Both the position numbers and the translations under genes were made by a program. DNA of 64,000 bases from Siphonodentalium dalli (taxonomy: Eukaryota; Mollusca; Scaphopoda; Gadilida; Siphonodentaliidae): positions 155,113,043 through 155,177,042 of the forward strand of contig CP136069.1 of NCBI GenBank assembly GCA_032622095.1, written 5' to 3'. Position 1 is the stretch's first letter; each line of letters starts with the position of its first letter. Shown here piece after piece: positions 38,170 to 50,403 of this stretch. The notes beneath the pieces are model-generated. The model made no database searches, had not been told where the DNA came from, and worked only from the letters and a program-made list of their open reading frames with translations.

Positions 38170-38560
38170 TTAACAAATTTTTTTTTTTTTTTGAGTTATG
38201 TCACTGGCTCTGCCAACATTCAACCCAGTGACCTCATTTGAACAAATCTGAATAACAGTCCCCCAAAGACCCTTTGTACCAAATATAAACCCATTCGGCC
38301 CAATGAAATTTGAGAAGAAGTTGTTGTAAGAATTACAGAGTTATGGCCCTGGCTTCGCAACTATTTGACCCAGTGACCTCATTTGAACAATTCTGAATGA
38401 GAGTCACCTAGGGAACATCCACACCAAATATGAACCAATTTGGTCTTACGGTTCCAGAGGAGATGTTCAAAGAATTGTTGACGGACGGACGGACAATGGA
38501 CGGATGGACGAGGAGTGATGACTATAGCTCCATCGGAGACTTCGTATCAGGTGAGCTAAA
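38170..38560 (+). mobile_element. pearl-like element with GAGCTA cap
   Basis: Two diverged monomers (AACCCAGTGACCTCATTTGA, ACCAAATATAAACCCATT), then GACGGACGGACGGACAATGG and the cap TAGCTCCATCGGA...GGTGAGCTA. The cap resembles that at 24250 rather than the GGGGGTATA type. Confidence 0.6.
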
Positions 38561-38599
38561 AAGTGTTTAGGAAAAGATAGACCATCATAAGTGACAGAA

Positions 38600-39280
38600 T
38601 TACACGTACAGGTATGGTAAATGAATATGCATCATGAATTATAGCATGACTACATATTTAACAAAGCTTGTTGGACTATTCATCTTACCAATATGAATCG
38701 AGACAGGTTCTGAAGTGTTTAGTATCACATATTATGCATAATCTTCTTTATTTGAATTATGCAAATAACTTAGGCTTAGTATCAGTTTATTGCCACATGC
38801 ATTTACTATTAGAGTGGAGTGAAACCACAAGACTTTCTCATTCCGTATACATGCAGTGCACTCTTACAGATACATTATACAATACATGTACATGTATTAG
38901 TATAGATAACAAAAATTGAATGTGTTTATGCATTTTGAACACATGTACCTTAGCAGCATAATTAATTTTAGAGTTTCCCCATGTACATAATTGGACATTA
39001 AATAACAGCTGTAAACCATATAATATAAGTAGCATTTAAGAAACAGTATAGAATTGACAATAATTTCCTGGATTTTTTTTACGAGTCTGCCCTATCGTAC
39101 TGAAATGGGACACTCCTGTGGCTTTACAACCAGAAGGAGACATTTTTGCAATGTTAAATAAAAGGTCGCTGACCAAAATGTCCCCAGACGCAAAGGTGGC
39201 AGGTTTGAATAATTTCTGGTTGATAAAGGGCAATACATGTACATCAGACATAAATATGAATGAGTAACGAGCTTAAAATC
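38600..39280. other. intergenic, no gene seen
   Basis: AT-rich with ACATGTACATGTAT words; open frames are short and unlike known proteins. Confidence 0.45.
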
Positions 39281-39284
39281 AAGA

Positions 39285-39665
39285 AAAATCGGCAAAAATG
39301 TTAAGAACTCTGCCAAACTAGGTCCAAACTAACTCAGAATCGCAGGTTCCAATGATGGTTGATATCTGTGTCAATTTTTTTTTAAATTGACAGGAAAATG
39401 ACAGAATACAGGATCGGACAAAGATGCATCCCAGGATGTATGATTCTATGTAAAAAAAATGGCAATAACTCTGCCAAAAAGAGTCTGACCGAACTCAAAA
39501 TGAGCGGGTACGCAGGTTCCCATGCTGGTTCATATATGCGCCAAGTTTTTTTTTAAATTGACAAGAAAATAACAGAATACAGGATCGGACAAAGTTCCGG
39601 ACGTAAAGACAGACGGACGAGGGCCATTACTACAGTCCTCAGACGGAATGTGGGGTGACAATCAA
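39285..39665 (+). mobile_element. pearl-like element, family E relative, short
   Basis: Two partial monomers (CTCTGCCAAA, CGCAGGTTCC, AAATTGACAGGAAAATGACA), then GACAGACGGACGAGG and a short cap near 39640. Shorter and more diverged than 24430-25095. Confidence 0.55.
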
Positions 39666-39729
39666 TGATCAGGTTGCATGTACATTTACATGTACATGAC
39701 CAAGCTATGCATAGCGTTTATTATATATA

Positions 39730-39865
39730 TGTTATTAATTAGTTGTTTCCATATTGGCCGAGTTATGCGGCCGAGGTCTGTCGTATTGGCCCGAGGCCGC
39801 AGGCTAATATGACATACCGAGGCCTCATAACTCGGTCAATGTGGAAACAACCAATTAATATGTAT
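39730..39865. repeat. long palindrome (GGCCGAGTTATG type)
   Basis: TTGTTTCCATATTGGCCGAG and its near complement CTCGGTCAATGTGGAAACAA enclose inner arms GGCCGAGGT and ACCGAGGCC. Reverse-strand relatives of the same words (TTATTGGCCGCCTTTCTACT, TATTGGCCGACTTTTG) lie at 40198-40260. The two zones may be ends of one element of about 570 bp with TTAATTAG and CTAATTAA borders. Confidence 0.6.
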
Positions 39866-40368
39866 TTTATTAATTAGCAACAATGGCAAAAACTGTCTCA
39901 CAGGATGAATATATTAACATACCGGTAGATATACCTTTGTGTGTTTTATTAAATTAACAATTATTCCATCAATTTTTATTCTTATGACCTTTGTGAAGAA
40001 CTTGCAGCGATTTCACAGTAATGTCAGTTTCCACTGGGAATTATATTGATACAGATACATGTAGTTCATCACGTATATTCACTCCCAAAAATAGTGACAG
40101 TCAGTAATTCATCCGAAATCAACTGCAATCTATCTTCCGTCGACCCAATATTCTTACGTAGCTAATTACGTATGACGTCATTTACGTTACCGTTGACTTA
40201 TTGGCCGCCTTTCTACTTATTGGCCGACTTTTGTTACTTATGACGCGGCAGCATTCTACTTATTGCGTCCGATAACCTATAGCTAATTAATAAGTGGTAT
40301 TATGTACATGTATGCTGTTATACATTACAGTAGTGGTACCGGTATACATTTAGGGCAATCATTGTGTA

Positions 40369-41510
40369 TTAACTCTTTTGCTGCCACTCAGCACCTCAGA
40401 CAGATTCCCCACTGCCAAGCATACAATACATTATGGGTGAGTATGAATAACATAGTGTATCTCAAGTATCGCTTGGAATAATGTGTTGAAACTTCAAATG
40501 TGATTATACATAGGCATCACAAGTTCATACATGTAGCCACTCATGCCACCGCCATAGAGGTCTCGTGACCTTGGCAATGGCAGCCATCTTGGTTTACACA
40601 CTAATGGCTATGTTCGATGCATTTTCATGCGAATCTGTATATGGGTATACATGTATATCAGTGCTATTAATGCAAAAATTGGTAATTCTCAACATTTCTC
40701 ACTTTACATGTACCTTCATTAGTTGACATCTTTCACGGAGTGACCCATACCCGGTGAAAATGTGCTATATATACCCACATTTGAATAGTTCATGTGACCA
40801 TGGTGATTACCATGAACTTATGTGTGTTGTCACATATACCATGTACATAAATGTATACATGTACATGTAGGTGCGGGTAATGCAGTAACATTTCAATATT
40901 GTGAATATCCTTGTCTTATGTTGCTGGACTTATAACTACCGTATATAGACATGTTGATATGTTGCAGCCACATTGGCCACCCCACATTGGTCACATGGCC
41001 TTGGCAGCCATCTTGGATCTATACATGTATATAACATCAGTATAACTGTATGTTTTGAGTATTTTCCAACTTCATTATGCTATAAGCTTGTGATAAACAT
41101 ACATGTATCATGCTGGGTACATGTTAGGTTGCTGTATTTGAGTTTCCATTTTATATTATTGGTTAAAATATGATAACTAGAGACACACACATGGCCTATG
41201 AAAAGATCACGTGACCATGACATCACCAAGTGACCTAAAATAATGGTTTGCATTATATAATCCTATATAAAGAGACTACCCCTTATCTGCACTATCTAAA
41301 AAGTTTCCTGGTGTTATATATTCTGGAATTTATAAGCATGACATGTATGTGTCCATTACTGGAACTAATAAACATCACATTAACTGGACGGCCACATTTA
41401 CATGTACATGTACCTGTCCTGCTGGCAGCATGTACCAATTTCGACTCAAGTCGCTATCGGCAGTGCATGGGTAATTTGACTGTAGTCACGATCGGCAGTG
41501 AAAGAGTTAA
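40369..41510. mobile_element. TTAA element with CTCTTT-CTGCC ends
   Basis: TTAACTCTTTTGCTGCC at the left and GGCAGTGAAAGAGTTAA at the right, 1142 bp. The interior is AT-rich with many ACATGT and CATGTGACCATG-like words and has no recognised coding. Only one copy is seen here, with different ends from the other TTAA families. Confidence 0.75.
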
Positions 41511-41834
41511 GGTATACATGTGTGGTAATTATGATGATTTATTGTTTGAATAAATCATTCAGTACTGAGTAGAACACATTTGTGCTTGGACAGATAATCT
41601 GAACAAAAGTCAACATCAGATTTTTATTGCCCATCTCATTTTCACATTGGAAGAGACCTCAATTCAATTTTCAATTGTCTTGTCACTTAGTTTCAAGTAA
41701 ATCAAGTTATATCAATATTTATATATTTATTTGTTTGAATAACTATTATGACATTGTACTGCATTTGTACCAAGAAATTACATTCACTAAAGAATTAGAT
41801 TGCACCGTGTGACTGATCTCTGCAAGGAGCTTGC

Positions 41835-42235
41835 TGGTAAGCTGGTAGTTCATCATGATTCATGAATGTAGTTCGCTGGAAGCAGCAATCTGTGAAAGCT
41901 GCAAAGCAGTCATGTTGACACCCCCCTTTCCATTAAAGAACTTTGACTACTAGTATTTTTGTCATAAAATCATAAAACACAATGACATTCTCAATGACCA
42001 AATTATAACTGCTACAATAGCTGTTTAGTTTAATATAATACTTACCATGAAAAGGCGATCACTACCTATATGTAGATCATGTGAAAATAACCTGTTTTTT
42101 TTTTGTACTGAAGAATTGCTTCATCACAATCATTGTTTACAATCGATTGTGACATATCCAGACTTTTAAAGTTTATTTAATTGATCTGACAAGTGCCCGA
42201 GGTGCATTTTATTGACTTGGTCTATTACCTCCCCT
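41835..42235. repeat. dispersed repeat H, copy 1
   Basis: GCTGGAAGCAGCAATCTGTG, ATTATAACTGCTACAATAGC, GATCATGTGAAAATAACCTG and TTGCTTCATCACAATCATTG match 47995-48400 in order. It borders the LINE remnant. Class unknown. Confidence 0.7.
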
Positions 42236-42414
42236 TGCTTCCCCATTATCTCTACAATGATTTAGCTTAATATGAGTAATTCTAAAGGAGTTAGCATGAG
42301 GTAGCATTTTATATCATTCCAATATGGTCAGATGAACCAAGATAAATATTTGATAACATAATTTATTATGGCAAAAAGAGTAAATATCAAACTACATGTA
42401 CACATACTTTCATT

Positions 42415-44490
42415 TCTATCTGACATCTTCACCACACATCGATCACTCAGCATCTACATCTAATCCAGCAGCCTTTTTTTGAGTCTATGTTATTCAGTAT
42501 ATTCATTATCTCGTAAATTCTCCAGCAGGTTCAATATAAAATTAAGATGTCAGTTGGGAAGTGGGAGAAAATCTTTAATTAGGATCTTTGGTTGAGTTAT
42601 CTCTGCTGCAAGGTTTAGTCCTATATTAGTGAAGAATTCGTTGATTTTTTCTGCAATTTTGATTTTACCATTTATGTTCTTGTTTTCATGTAGAAATTGT
42701 TTCATAGGGGATTTTTTTCAGCAGTGTCCAGGTTGATTTCAGGTTTCCTTGGTAAAGTTCAAATTTGTTATGACAATAGCTACGTTTTGCCATTCTTATT
42801 GTAGTGATTATTCCGCTTCCATATGCCTTGTATCTTTCATTGTTACTTTTAGATCTGTTTTGAAAGAAATTTCTATACAATTAATTTCTCTTGATTGAGT
42901 TATTTATTCCTGTTGTTATCCATGGGTTGTTATTTTGAGTACTAATTTTCTTTCTGCATTTTGGAAAGCTGTGATTGTATGCATCACTCATATAATCAAT
43001 GAGAGTATCATAGTATTAATTGCAGTCAGTGATGTTGTAAGCAGTGCTCCAGTCCATAATGGATAGATATCTTATCTCCAACAAAAAGGCCTGAGTATTT
43101 TGGGGAAGAATGGTGACAGTAATTGTTGGTGAATATGTTGTCTATTAGGGTCGCACTGTACTCCTTTATTCATGTTGGTTTAGTTATCGTTGGGCATTTA
43201 ATTTGTTTATTACTTGGTTTACGGATTTCTTTGACTCAAATGTAGGGGAGGGGAAGGAAAACAAATAAAAATAAAATCTGTATATATTTTTTTCAAATTG
43301 TAAAAAAATAGAATCTGGAGAAATAAAAAAAATGCTGTATAATAATCTCCTCATCTAAAACAAGCATGGGCAATTTTTTTTAATAATTTGGATGTTTCTT
43401 TAAAGCATGATACGGATAGATGAAAAAATATTGCCAATATCAGCGTCCACCATGTTGGCGTTGACATTCAATACTATAAACATCACCAGGAGGCTTCACT
43501 GTTCAATCGATGTTGGTGCACATTTACGTGAACTTATACTTTTTTATAAAAAATTTTACATGTCTGGATTAATATTCCCATTGGCGAAAATTAAAAAAAT
43601 GGAAACTAAAATTTTATTTTTATTGACAAACAGCTTTTTTTTGGGGTAGGGAAACCAATAAACCAAGTACATGTAATAAGAAATAAAATGCCTTGGGAGG
43701 AACATAAAGAATTTCAATAGATTTGTGACATATTTTCCTGCATTATTAACAGATCCTAGATTGTTATTAAAGTCCCCCATCAATGTATAATGTCGCTTCT
43801 AATTGGATATTTTAACATTAAAGACTCCATTTCACCATGAATTTCTCAAGATCTGAATTTGGGGGCCGATATATGCATTTGTTTTTTTCCCTTTGTTTAT
43901 ATGTTCAATCTCAATGAAAATGCTTTCCAGATAGTCATTTTGTTATTTAAGTCAGTTCAGATCTCAGTTTTTAGTGATGAGTTAACACGAAGTCCAACTC
44001 CCCCTCCTCCTTAAAATTCTCTGTGACTTTCAACCAGGTTATATCCATTTAATTCCATGAGGTTCATTGGTGAGTCATCAGATAACCAAGTTTCGGTAAC
44101 ACCTATAATTTCGAAGTTATGTCTGCATTTGTTGAGAAATATTGACAATTTATCTACATTTGTATGTTCTTAATTATGGATCTCATATTAAAGTGAATCA
44201 TATATGCTGTTATACAGTTGCCAATATGTTTTATTTTTTCATTGAATTCTTCTAATAATAGATACTAGTAATTGGAGGAATTTGTGTCTAATAAATAAGT
44301 TTTCTTCTGAATCATACTCATTTTGGAAATCATTGTTTAATGTAAAATCGTTTGTAAGAAGTTGTTTCATATTTGGCAGGTCTAAATGATTGCAATTTTG
44401 TTTCATGTCATATATTACTAGCTTGAAAAGGAATTCTTCTTCAAAATTGGATACAGTGATAGCAGAACCAAGACATGTTGTCTTCATAAA
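42415..44490 (-). mobile_element. LINE (APE-type non-LTR retrotransposon), decayed, 3' truncated
   Basis: In 5' to 3' order on the minus strand, short frames show a pre-endonuclease part (44487-44239) and the endonuclease motifs FNMRSI, IGVTETWLSDDSPMN and IYRPPNSDLEKF (near 44210-43860). MGDFNNNLGSVNN follows near 43780. A linker then shows NNPWITTGINNSIK, KFELYQGNLKSTWTLLKK and EKINEFFTNIGLNLA (42960-42590), and finally SKKAAGLDVDA near the start of the reverse transcriptase. Many stops and shifts separate these. The polymerase core and 3' end are gone. Motif order fits CR1/L2/Jockey-like LINEs; the clade is not determined. Confidence 0.82.
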
Positions 44491-44824
44491 GTTTTGGTAG
44501 ATCAGATTTATTTAGCTTAGAGCTATTCAAATGAATAACCACAGGTCACATCCTAGAGCATATTGGTCGTTTCATACAGATTTCTTACAGTATGGATACA
44601 TTATTGACATTTTAGTTTTTGGCGGGGAGGGGAGGGTGTGTGGGGTAAGCTTTAGATATGGTATATAGAAAAATAGAAAGGAAGTTTAAGAGATTATGAA
44701 GTGTGGAGTGGTGCAGTTTACATGTCAGTTATCCTTATAATCGAACAAATAACAGAACATAAGCAATGCCATAAATATTAACTGAATTATACACATATTC
44801 TGGTATGTACATGTATCAAAGTCA

Positions 44825-45000
44825 ATGGAAGTCGGTAGCCAAGAGGTAGCATACTAGTCTCAAGCGGACTGGGGATCGAAACCTAGTCAGGGTATTCTGA
44901 CAAAAATCAGAATTCGGACAGATACCAAGACTGCCGGGCTGAAAAGTCTCATTCGATATCATTGAACAAAGATCCGAATGCAAAATGCCGACTTACCCAT
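44825..45000 (+). mobile_element. tRNA-derived SINE, probable
   Basis: GGTAGCCAAGAGGTAGCATA resembles a tRNA 5' arm with an A box, and GGGGATCGAAACC is a B box about 35 bases on. The body after it is unrelated to the other SINE. The 3' end and target duplication are unclear. Confidence 0.55.
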
Positions 45001-46487
45001 ATTACAACATTTGTGCAGGTCTATTGTCGTGGGTACAGTATGCTGTCCGATCGGGTGCGGACATTAATGGCTGACCCATGTACACGCCTCGGTATATGGG
45101 TGCTTTCACATAAAGGGTTGCTTTTTTTATTGAGCAGATTTTCTGCCTACAAGATAGAGGGAACATACTATGATATGCTAAATCTTACTCAGAATTACAG
45201 TTTGGTGGCTAGATATCCTACAAAAATTGCATCAATACTTTGCACTCCATTATTCTGCTAAAGGAGCTCTTATCAACCCTATTTTAACAATTTTTCAGTG
45301 GACACAGAAATTTTCTATCTTTTCACAGACTTGTCATTCATTTAGTCTTTTGAGGTTTCCATGTATCCTCTGCATATTGTGTGAGAGAGATCTAGCCACT
45401 GTGAAAATTTCATGAGTCTATCATTGTCAGTTCTGGAGATATTGAGCATTATGTGTCACAGATTAGATTCCGTCCAATCTTTCCATGACCTCCTCGTTCC
45501 AAATGCAGCATCACACAGTTACAAATTAGGGAAATATATAACCCATTTTGGTAGGCAAAATTCAGAACTTGAATGCAAATACGTTTAAACATAAATTTTG
45601 CTTGAGAGATGAGCTGTTTAGATAATATCTGTCCTCGACTGTCAGGCTAAAATTTTCCGCCCAAATGTGTCCTCTCCAGAACTATTGGAAAATTTCAATC
45701 TAATAGACAGGTAACTCAAAATTAATTTTTGGTTAGCCATAGCATCCCTATTCGATTGGCTTGACCATCCATTGCTAGCTGTTAGTTGGTTATTGTCTTT
45801 AATATCTGTCAGATTGGTGTCCAAAACACATGTCCTCTCCAGAACCTATTTCATGACTGACATATTAAGAGCTTAGTTTTATGGAATTCATACGACATAG
45901 AAAATAATGTTTTATCCCACCCAGAATGTGGATATGGCCCAGTAATCCTTATTTCTGGCCTTAATAAATAATTTCAGCACCATAATATAATGAAATCTTC
46001 TCCCAACCAGAAAATTCTAATTCAAATGAGGAGTTAAGTTGGACAAATGAAGGTGAATGTTGGTCCATATGACATGAGAGCATTAGCAAAATACACAGAA
46101 ATAACTTACCTGGAGTATATGGCCTTATTACAGTAATACGTGATTGTCATCTAACTGATGTCCAATATTATTATGATATAGTACAAAGTTCTGGAGGACA
46201 CTTTTTTGGACAATGATTGAAATGAATGACGCAACCTTTTGTTCCTAACTCCCAATCAAGACTAATGTCACCCTTCTTAATTCTGAAAGCATGAGTGAGA
46301 TGATCTATCCAATTTAGATGAATTATGATTATATGATTCATCATATTATATGCGATTCAGTATTCCTCATTATCTAAATCTATTAGCCAAGCCATATTTC
46401 CAAAATGAATTCTGAATTTGGAAATTTTAACCCCATGCGTAAAATATGAATGTACTGACCACTCGCGCTTCAGTATTTTTTCTTCCC
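45001..46487. other. intergenic, no gene seen
   Basis: No repeats of the families above were recognised. ATGTGTCCTCTCCAGAAC occurs at 45665 and, in related form, at 45829 (CATGTCCTCTCCAGAACC). Open frames up to 99 codons have no recognisable motifs. Confidence 0.45.
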
Positions 46488-46933
46488 TTAACCCTTTACC
46501 CAACAAAACGGCCAAAAAAAGCTTCAACGGCCTAAAATATCTTCGGTCTGTCTCACTAATACCATACAAATATGGATATCATTGGAACCGGTTCATTGAC
46601 CACATTGTGATGGTTACAATTATGCCCTGTGCCAATGCATTCTCTTATATATGCGAGTCGACCATAGGTCGCCTCGCATATTATGGTCGCCTCGCATATA
46701 TAAGCGAATGCATCGGCCTAAAAAAATTCTTTACATTCTTTAACAATTTTATAATTTTTTCTTACATTTTTTAACAATTTTTATAATATTTTTCTACATT
46801 CTTTGACAATTTTATCATTTTTAATATGTGTTAAGCCAATGCATTCTCTTATATATGCGAGGCGACCTATGGTCGACTCGCATATATAAGAGAATGCATT
46901 GGCACAGGGCCATTCTGTTGGGTAAAGGGTTAA
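46488..46933. mobile_element. TTAA MITE, second terminal type
   Basis: Same termini and body as 36725-37124 (GCTTCAACGGCCTAAAATAT, ACCATACAAATATGGATATC). The first hairpin carries a small internal duplication. The sequence between the hairpins is a T-rich repeat of ACATTCTTTAACAATTTTAT. Confidence 0.85.
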
Positions 46934-47516
46934 TGGCAGATCAGTGTACATTCGGCAAACGATTTATCATAAATCGATGCCCGTGGTTTATTCAATCGGA
47001 CAAGACGTTGTAATCTTGTGTCCTTAACCTTCAGAAATATATTCCAGGTAAATTAATATGCAGAAGCGGAAGTTTTATAAACACAATTCGTAAGTTCAAA
47101 AAGAATCATTCTCCTAAAAGTGTTAATCAAATTGCCTTTGATCACGCCACTGCTGTTTTAATTACTTGTACCGAAGGAGTTTCTGTGAAGCTTGACATGG
47201 GGTCTAACTAATGAATGTAAATTCGCAATGCGATAATTTGATGCATGTGTTGAACTGAGGAAATGGACTTAAATCACATTAAAAATTTAGCTATTTACTA
47301 GCTCATTTGGCACCTGTGTCCGACCTGGTGATGTTGATGCTAAGTCAGTGACAGCAACTGCTCTAGTGCTGGGCTGGTACATGTATTTATATATCTATAC
47401 TTGTTATATTTATACTATAAGTCTATATGAATGTCACACTCTGTTTTACTCTTTTGTATATATGCTTATCAATATCAAGCCTTATGCTGATATGTCTGCA
47501 AATTTTGCATCTTTTA

Positions 47517-47938
47517 CAGGTCAGGGAGAACCCAAAATCGATGTTCTAAACCTCGATTTGTGTAAAAATACCTAGATCGAGGTTCTTCAAGACCATGTGA
47601 CCACTGGTCAAAACATACACCCATGATATAAGGGGAAACACTCTAAACCAAATATGATACTAATGGAAGTATTATAGTGTAAGTGGTATAATGTGGAGTA
47701 TTTCGTTTTACACCTATGGGAGGGCAAGTTCACATTTAATAATTAATTGTGCTTAAGCGCAATCAAGCACAATTAATTATTAAATGTGAATTTCGCCTCC
47801 CATAAGTGTAAGATGAAATACTCCACACTATATCTGCAGTGATTATCACCAGTGGTCACATGGTCTTGAAAAACCTCGATCTAGGTTTTTTACCCAAATC
47901 GAGGTTTAGTACATCAATTTTGGGTTCTCCCTGACCTG
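47517..47938. mobile_element. foldback element with 5-bp duplication TTTTA
   Basis: CAGGTCAGGGAGAACCCAAA at the left and its complement at the right. TTTTA is at 47512-47516 and 47939-47943. The two 200-bp arms (ACCTCGATTTGTG, GACCATGTGACCACTGG, GTGGAGTATTTC) are inverted copies of each other. Confidence 0.85.
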
Positions 47939-47994
47939 TTTTAGCCATCTATCTATCTAATAGCTATCTATCTAAGTTCATGACATGACCATGA

Positions 47995-48400
47995 ATGTAC
48001 ATTTAGTGCGCTGGAAGCAGCAAACCATGACAGCCGCAAAGCTGTCATGTTCACTCCACCCCGGACCCCATCGCTCTTCCGTTGAACTTGAACTTAGAAG
48101 TTGAACTTGAAGAACTTTGAATATATATAATTATAATATATTTGTCAGAAAATCATAAAATTAAATGACACTCACTGACAGTCCATACATGTATGACCCA
48201 ATTATAATTGCTACAATAACCATTTAGTTTAATATAATAGTTACCGTACACATGCGATCAGTACCTAGATTATGTGAAAATAACCTGTTTTTGTACTGAA
48301 GAATCAGAGAATTGCTTCATCACGATTATTGTTTACAATCGGTCGTGACGTAACTAGACTGATCCGACAGGTGATCGAGGTGCGTTCCATTGACTTCACT
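47995..48400. repeat. dispersed repeat H, copy 2
   Basis: Matches copy 1 (GCTGGAAGCAGCAAACCATG, ATTATAATTGCTACAATAAC, GATTATGTGAAAATAACCTG). It lies between the two 5-bp-duplication foldback elements. Confidence 0.7.
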
Positions 48401-48639
48401 CTTGGTTGATACAAAAGTTGCTTCGTATTGTTATAAAAACGAAACGAACCAAGATTTTCCACGTGTTTGTTGTCATCGACACGTGTTTTTCAGATTGTTC
48501 ACCTCATAAATGTAATTCATTAGTCGTAATAGAGGGGTTGATAACGGATACGCTTAATTTAGAGGTTTGCTAAGCTAAGGTCCTCGCCTTTTTTCAATTT
48601 GTATTTTAATTTTAGAGAAAGAAAGTTAGAAGGCTAGAA

Positions 48640-48999
48640 CAGGTCAGGGAGAACCCAAAATAGATGTACTAAACCTCGATTTGTGTAAAAAACCTCGATC
48701 TTCGAGACCATGTGACCACTGGTGATATAGTGTGGAGTATTTCATCTTACACATATGGTCGTATGGGAGGCCAAATTCCCATGTAGGACAGTCATAGCCA
48801 TAGGTGTAAGATGAAATACTCCATACTATATCACTTACACTACATTACTTCCATTAGTATCATATTTGGTTTAGAGTGTTTTCCCTTATATCATGGGTGT
48901 ATGTTTTGACCAGTGGTCACATGGTCTCGAAGAACCTCAATCGAGGTTTTTAACACAAATCGAGGTTTAGTACATCGATTTCGGGTTCTCCCTGACCTG
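48640..48999. mobile_element. foldback element with 5-bp duplication TAGAA
   Basis: Second copy of the family at 47517-47938, 360 bp. TAGAA is at 48635-48639 and 49000-49004. The left arm is shortened; the right arm keeps the ATCATGGGTGTATGTTTTGA part. Confidence 0.85.
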
Positions 49000-49147
49000 T
49001 AGAATTAGAAAGTTGGCCGCAGAAATTTACGGTGGCCGATTTACTTTCGGACTACGTGAACACCTATGTATATAATCAGAGCAAAGCTCTAAAAGTATAT
49101 TCGTGAGTGACTGCTCTGTTAGTGAATGTTCTGACAGGGACATGTCT

Positions 49148-49227
49148 CTATTCCGAAGGTTCACTATTCCGAAGGTTCGCTATTCCGAAGGTTCGCTATT
49201 CCGAATGTTCTCTATTCCGAATGTTTT
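49148..49227. repeat. 16-bp tandem array, 5 copies
   Basis: CTATTCCGAAGGTTCG repeated five times; the last two units read CTATTCCGAATGTT. Simple array near no recognised gene. Confidence 0.85.
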
Positions 49228-50403
49228 TGTTATTTTAAAGCCCGAAAAGGTTTATTCTGTATTCTAAAGTATTGAGAGGATGAGGGATTAAGGCCACATA
49301 AATGTCCAAATATTAAAATAGGCCTTAATCCGAATCGTCTAATTTGTTGGACTAGAGATTTACTAGTAATGTCATTACGTATGACGTTATTTCCCCAATA
49401 CATATTCACGTCACGCAGCCCACACAATTGCTATGTTTCCTAATTACGATTTTATGATTTGTATGACGTTATATCTCAATAATCTTAGAGGTAAGAATAC
49501 GCCAGCTAAAGGCGGATTATAACAATGGGGCTATATATAACGCTTAATGAATACTGCGTAGCAGAATATCGCTCTTTGTCAAAGTAATAATGACAAACAT
49601 TTTTGTTCCTCGCAGTCCCTGTTATCGCTAACCTCCGTTTTTAACGGAAACACATTTTGGGGATTTTGAAAAGTCTTAATTGATTTTGAGACCAAATATC
49701 TCGATAACTAAAGATTTTATTACATAAGGAACTGTCGCGATTTTTCACAAATGTTTACCCTATTACACCTTAAAATGTGTTTGTATTCACATACATATAA
49801 ACTCTTACAATTAAAAAATAGGTCTTGTTGAGAAAATTATAACCTCATAACATACTCCGCTTTGCGTCTTGTTCAAATAGATGTTAACATTATGATCATA
49901 GGCATCAATGGAATGTTTTTTTCAAATGAAACAACTAGCACAGGTTCGAGAGTTCCCAATTTTGTTCAGCGTTACGTATTTTGGAAATTGCAATTTCTTA
50001 ACATGTTTAACTTCTCTACTCTTTATTCATATAGATTAGATATTACGTTCCTTTGTCGATCATGTCCCGGGGAGACGGGGTTCGACTAATCTACTCGTAG
50101 TCGACTTTTCCTGTCAACTTCTGAAAACCCTTAATCATTTCAACACTACAACATGACCAATTTTGCAGTGTACTACCATGACTGAACTACTGGTTCAGAT
50201 GAGAAGCCTCTGGTACTTGTCCTCTGTGTAGTGCTGGCTGGTGTTTCAATACATTGAATATAATCAACTTGGAATTGAAATAAAGACTATTGAAATCCTG
50301 TATATTTAGTGATAAAAATATTCTATATTTTTAACTGTGATTTTTATGTTTAAAACAATGGTTGTACTCAGTTTTAGAAGACCATTGCAATTGTTAAATA
50401 TAA
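49228..50403. other. intergenic, no gene seen
   Basis: Between the 16-bp array and the hAT-like element; unremarkable AT-rich sequence. Confidence 0.45.

Larger units (their letters stand above)
36118..38597. mobile_element. second copy of the AGATGGTCTATCTC element, apparently split by 2 kb of insertions
   Basis: Left part 36118-36450 (AAGATGGTCTATCTCTTTGT, CCTGTCTGGAAATGC and the inverted TTTCCGGACAGGTGTCTT). The right terminus AGGAAAAGATAGACCATC reappears at 38572-38590. The stretch between holds a TTAA MITE, the MITE patch 37276-37787 and a pearl-like element. It is inferred from the matching terminus only. Confidence 0.5.

Noticed and set aside
50060-50090. GGGGTTCGACTAATC as a possible tRNA/SINE B box
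   Set aside because: No A box at the proper distance upstream.
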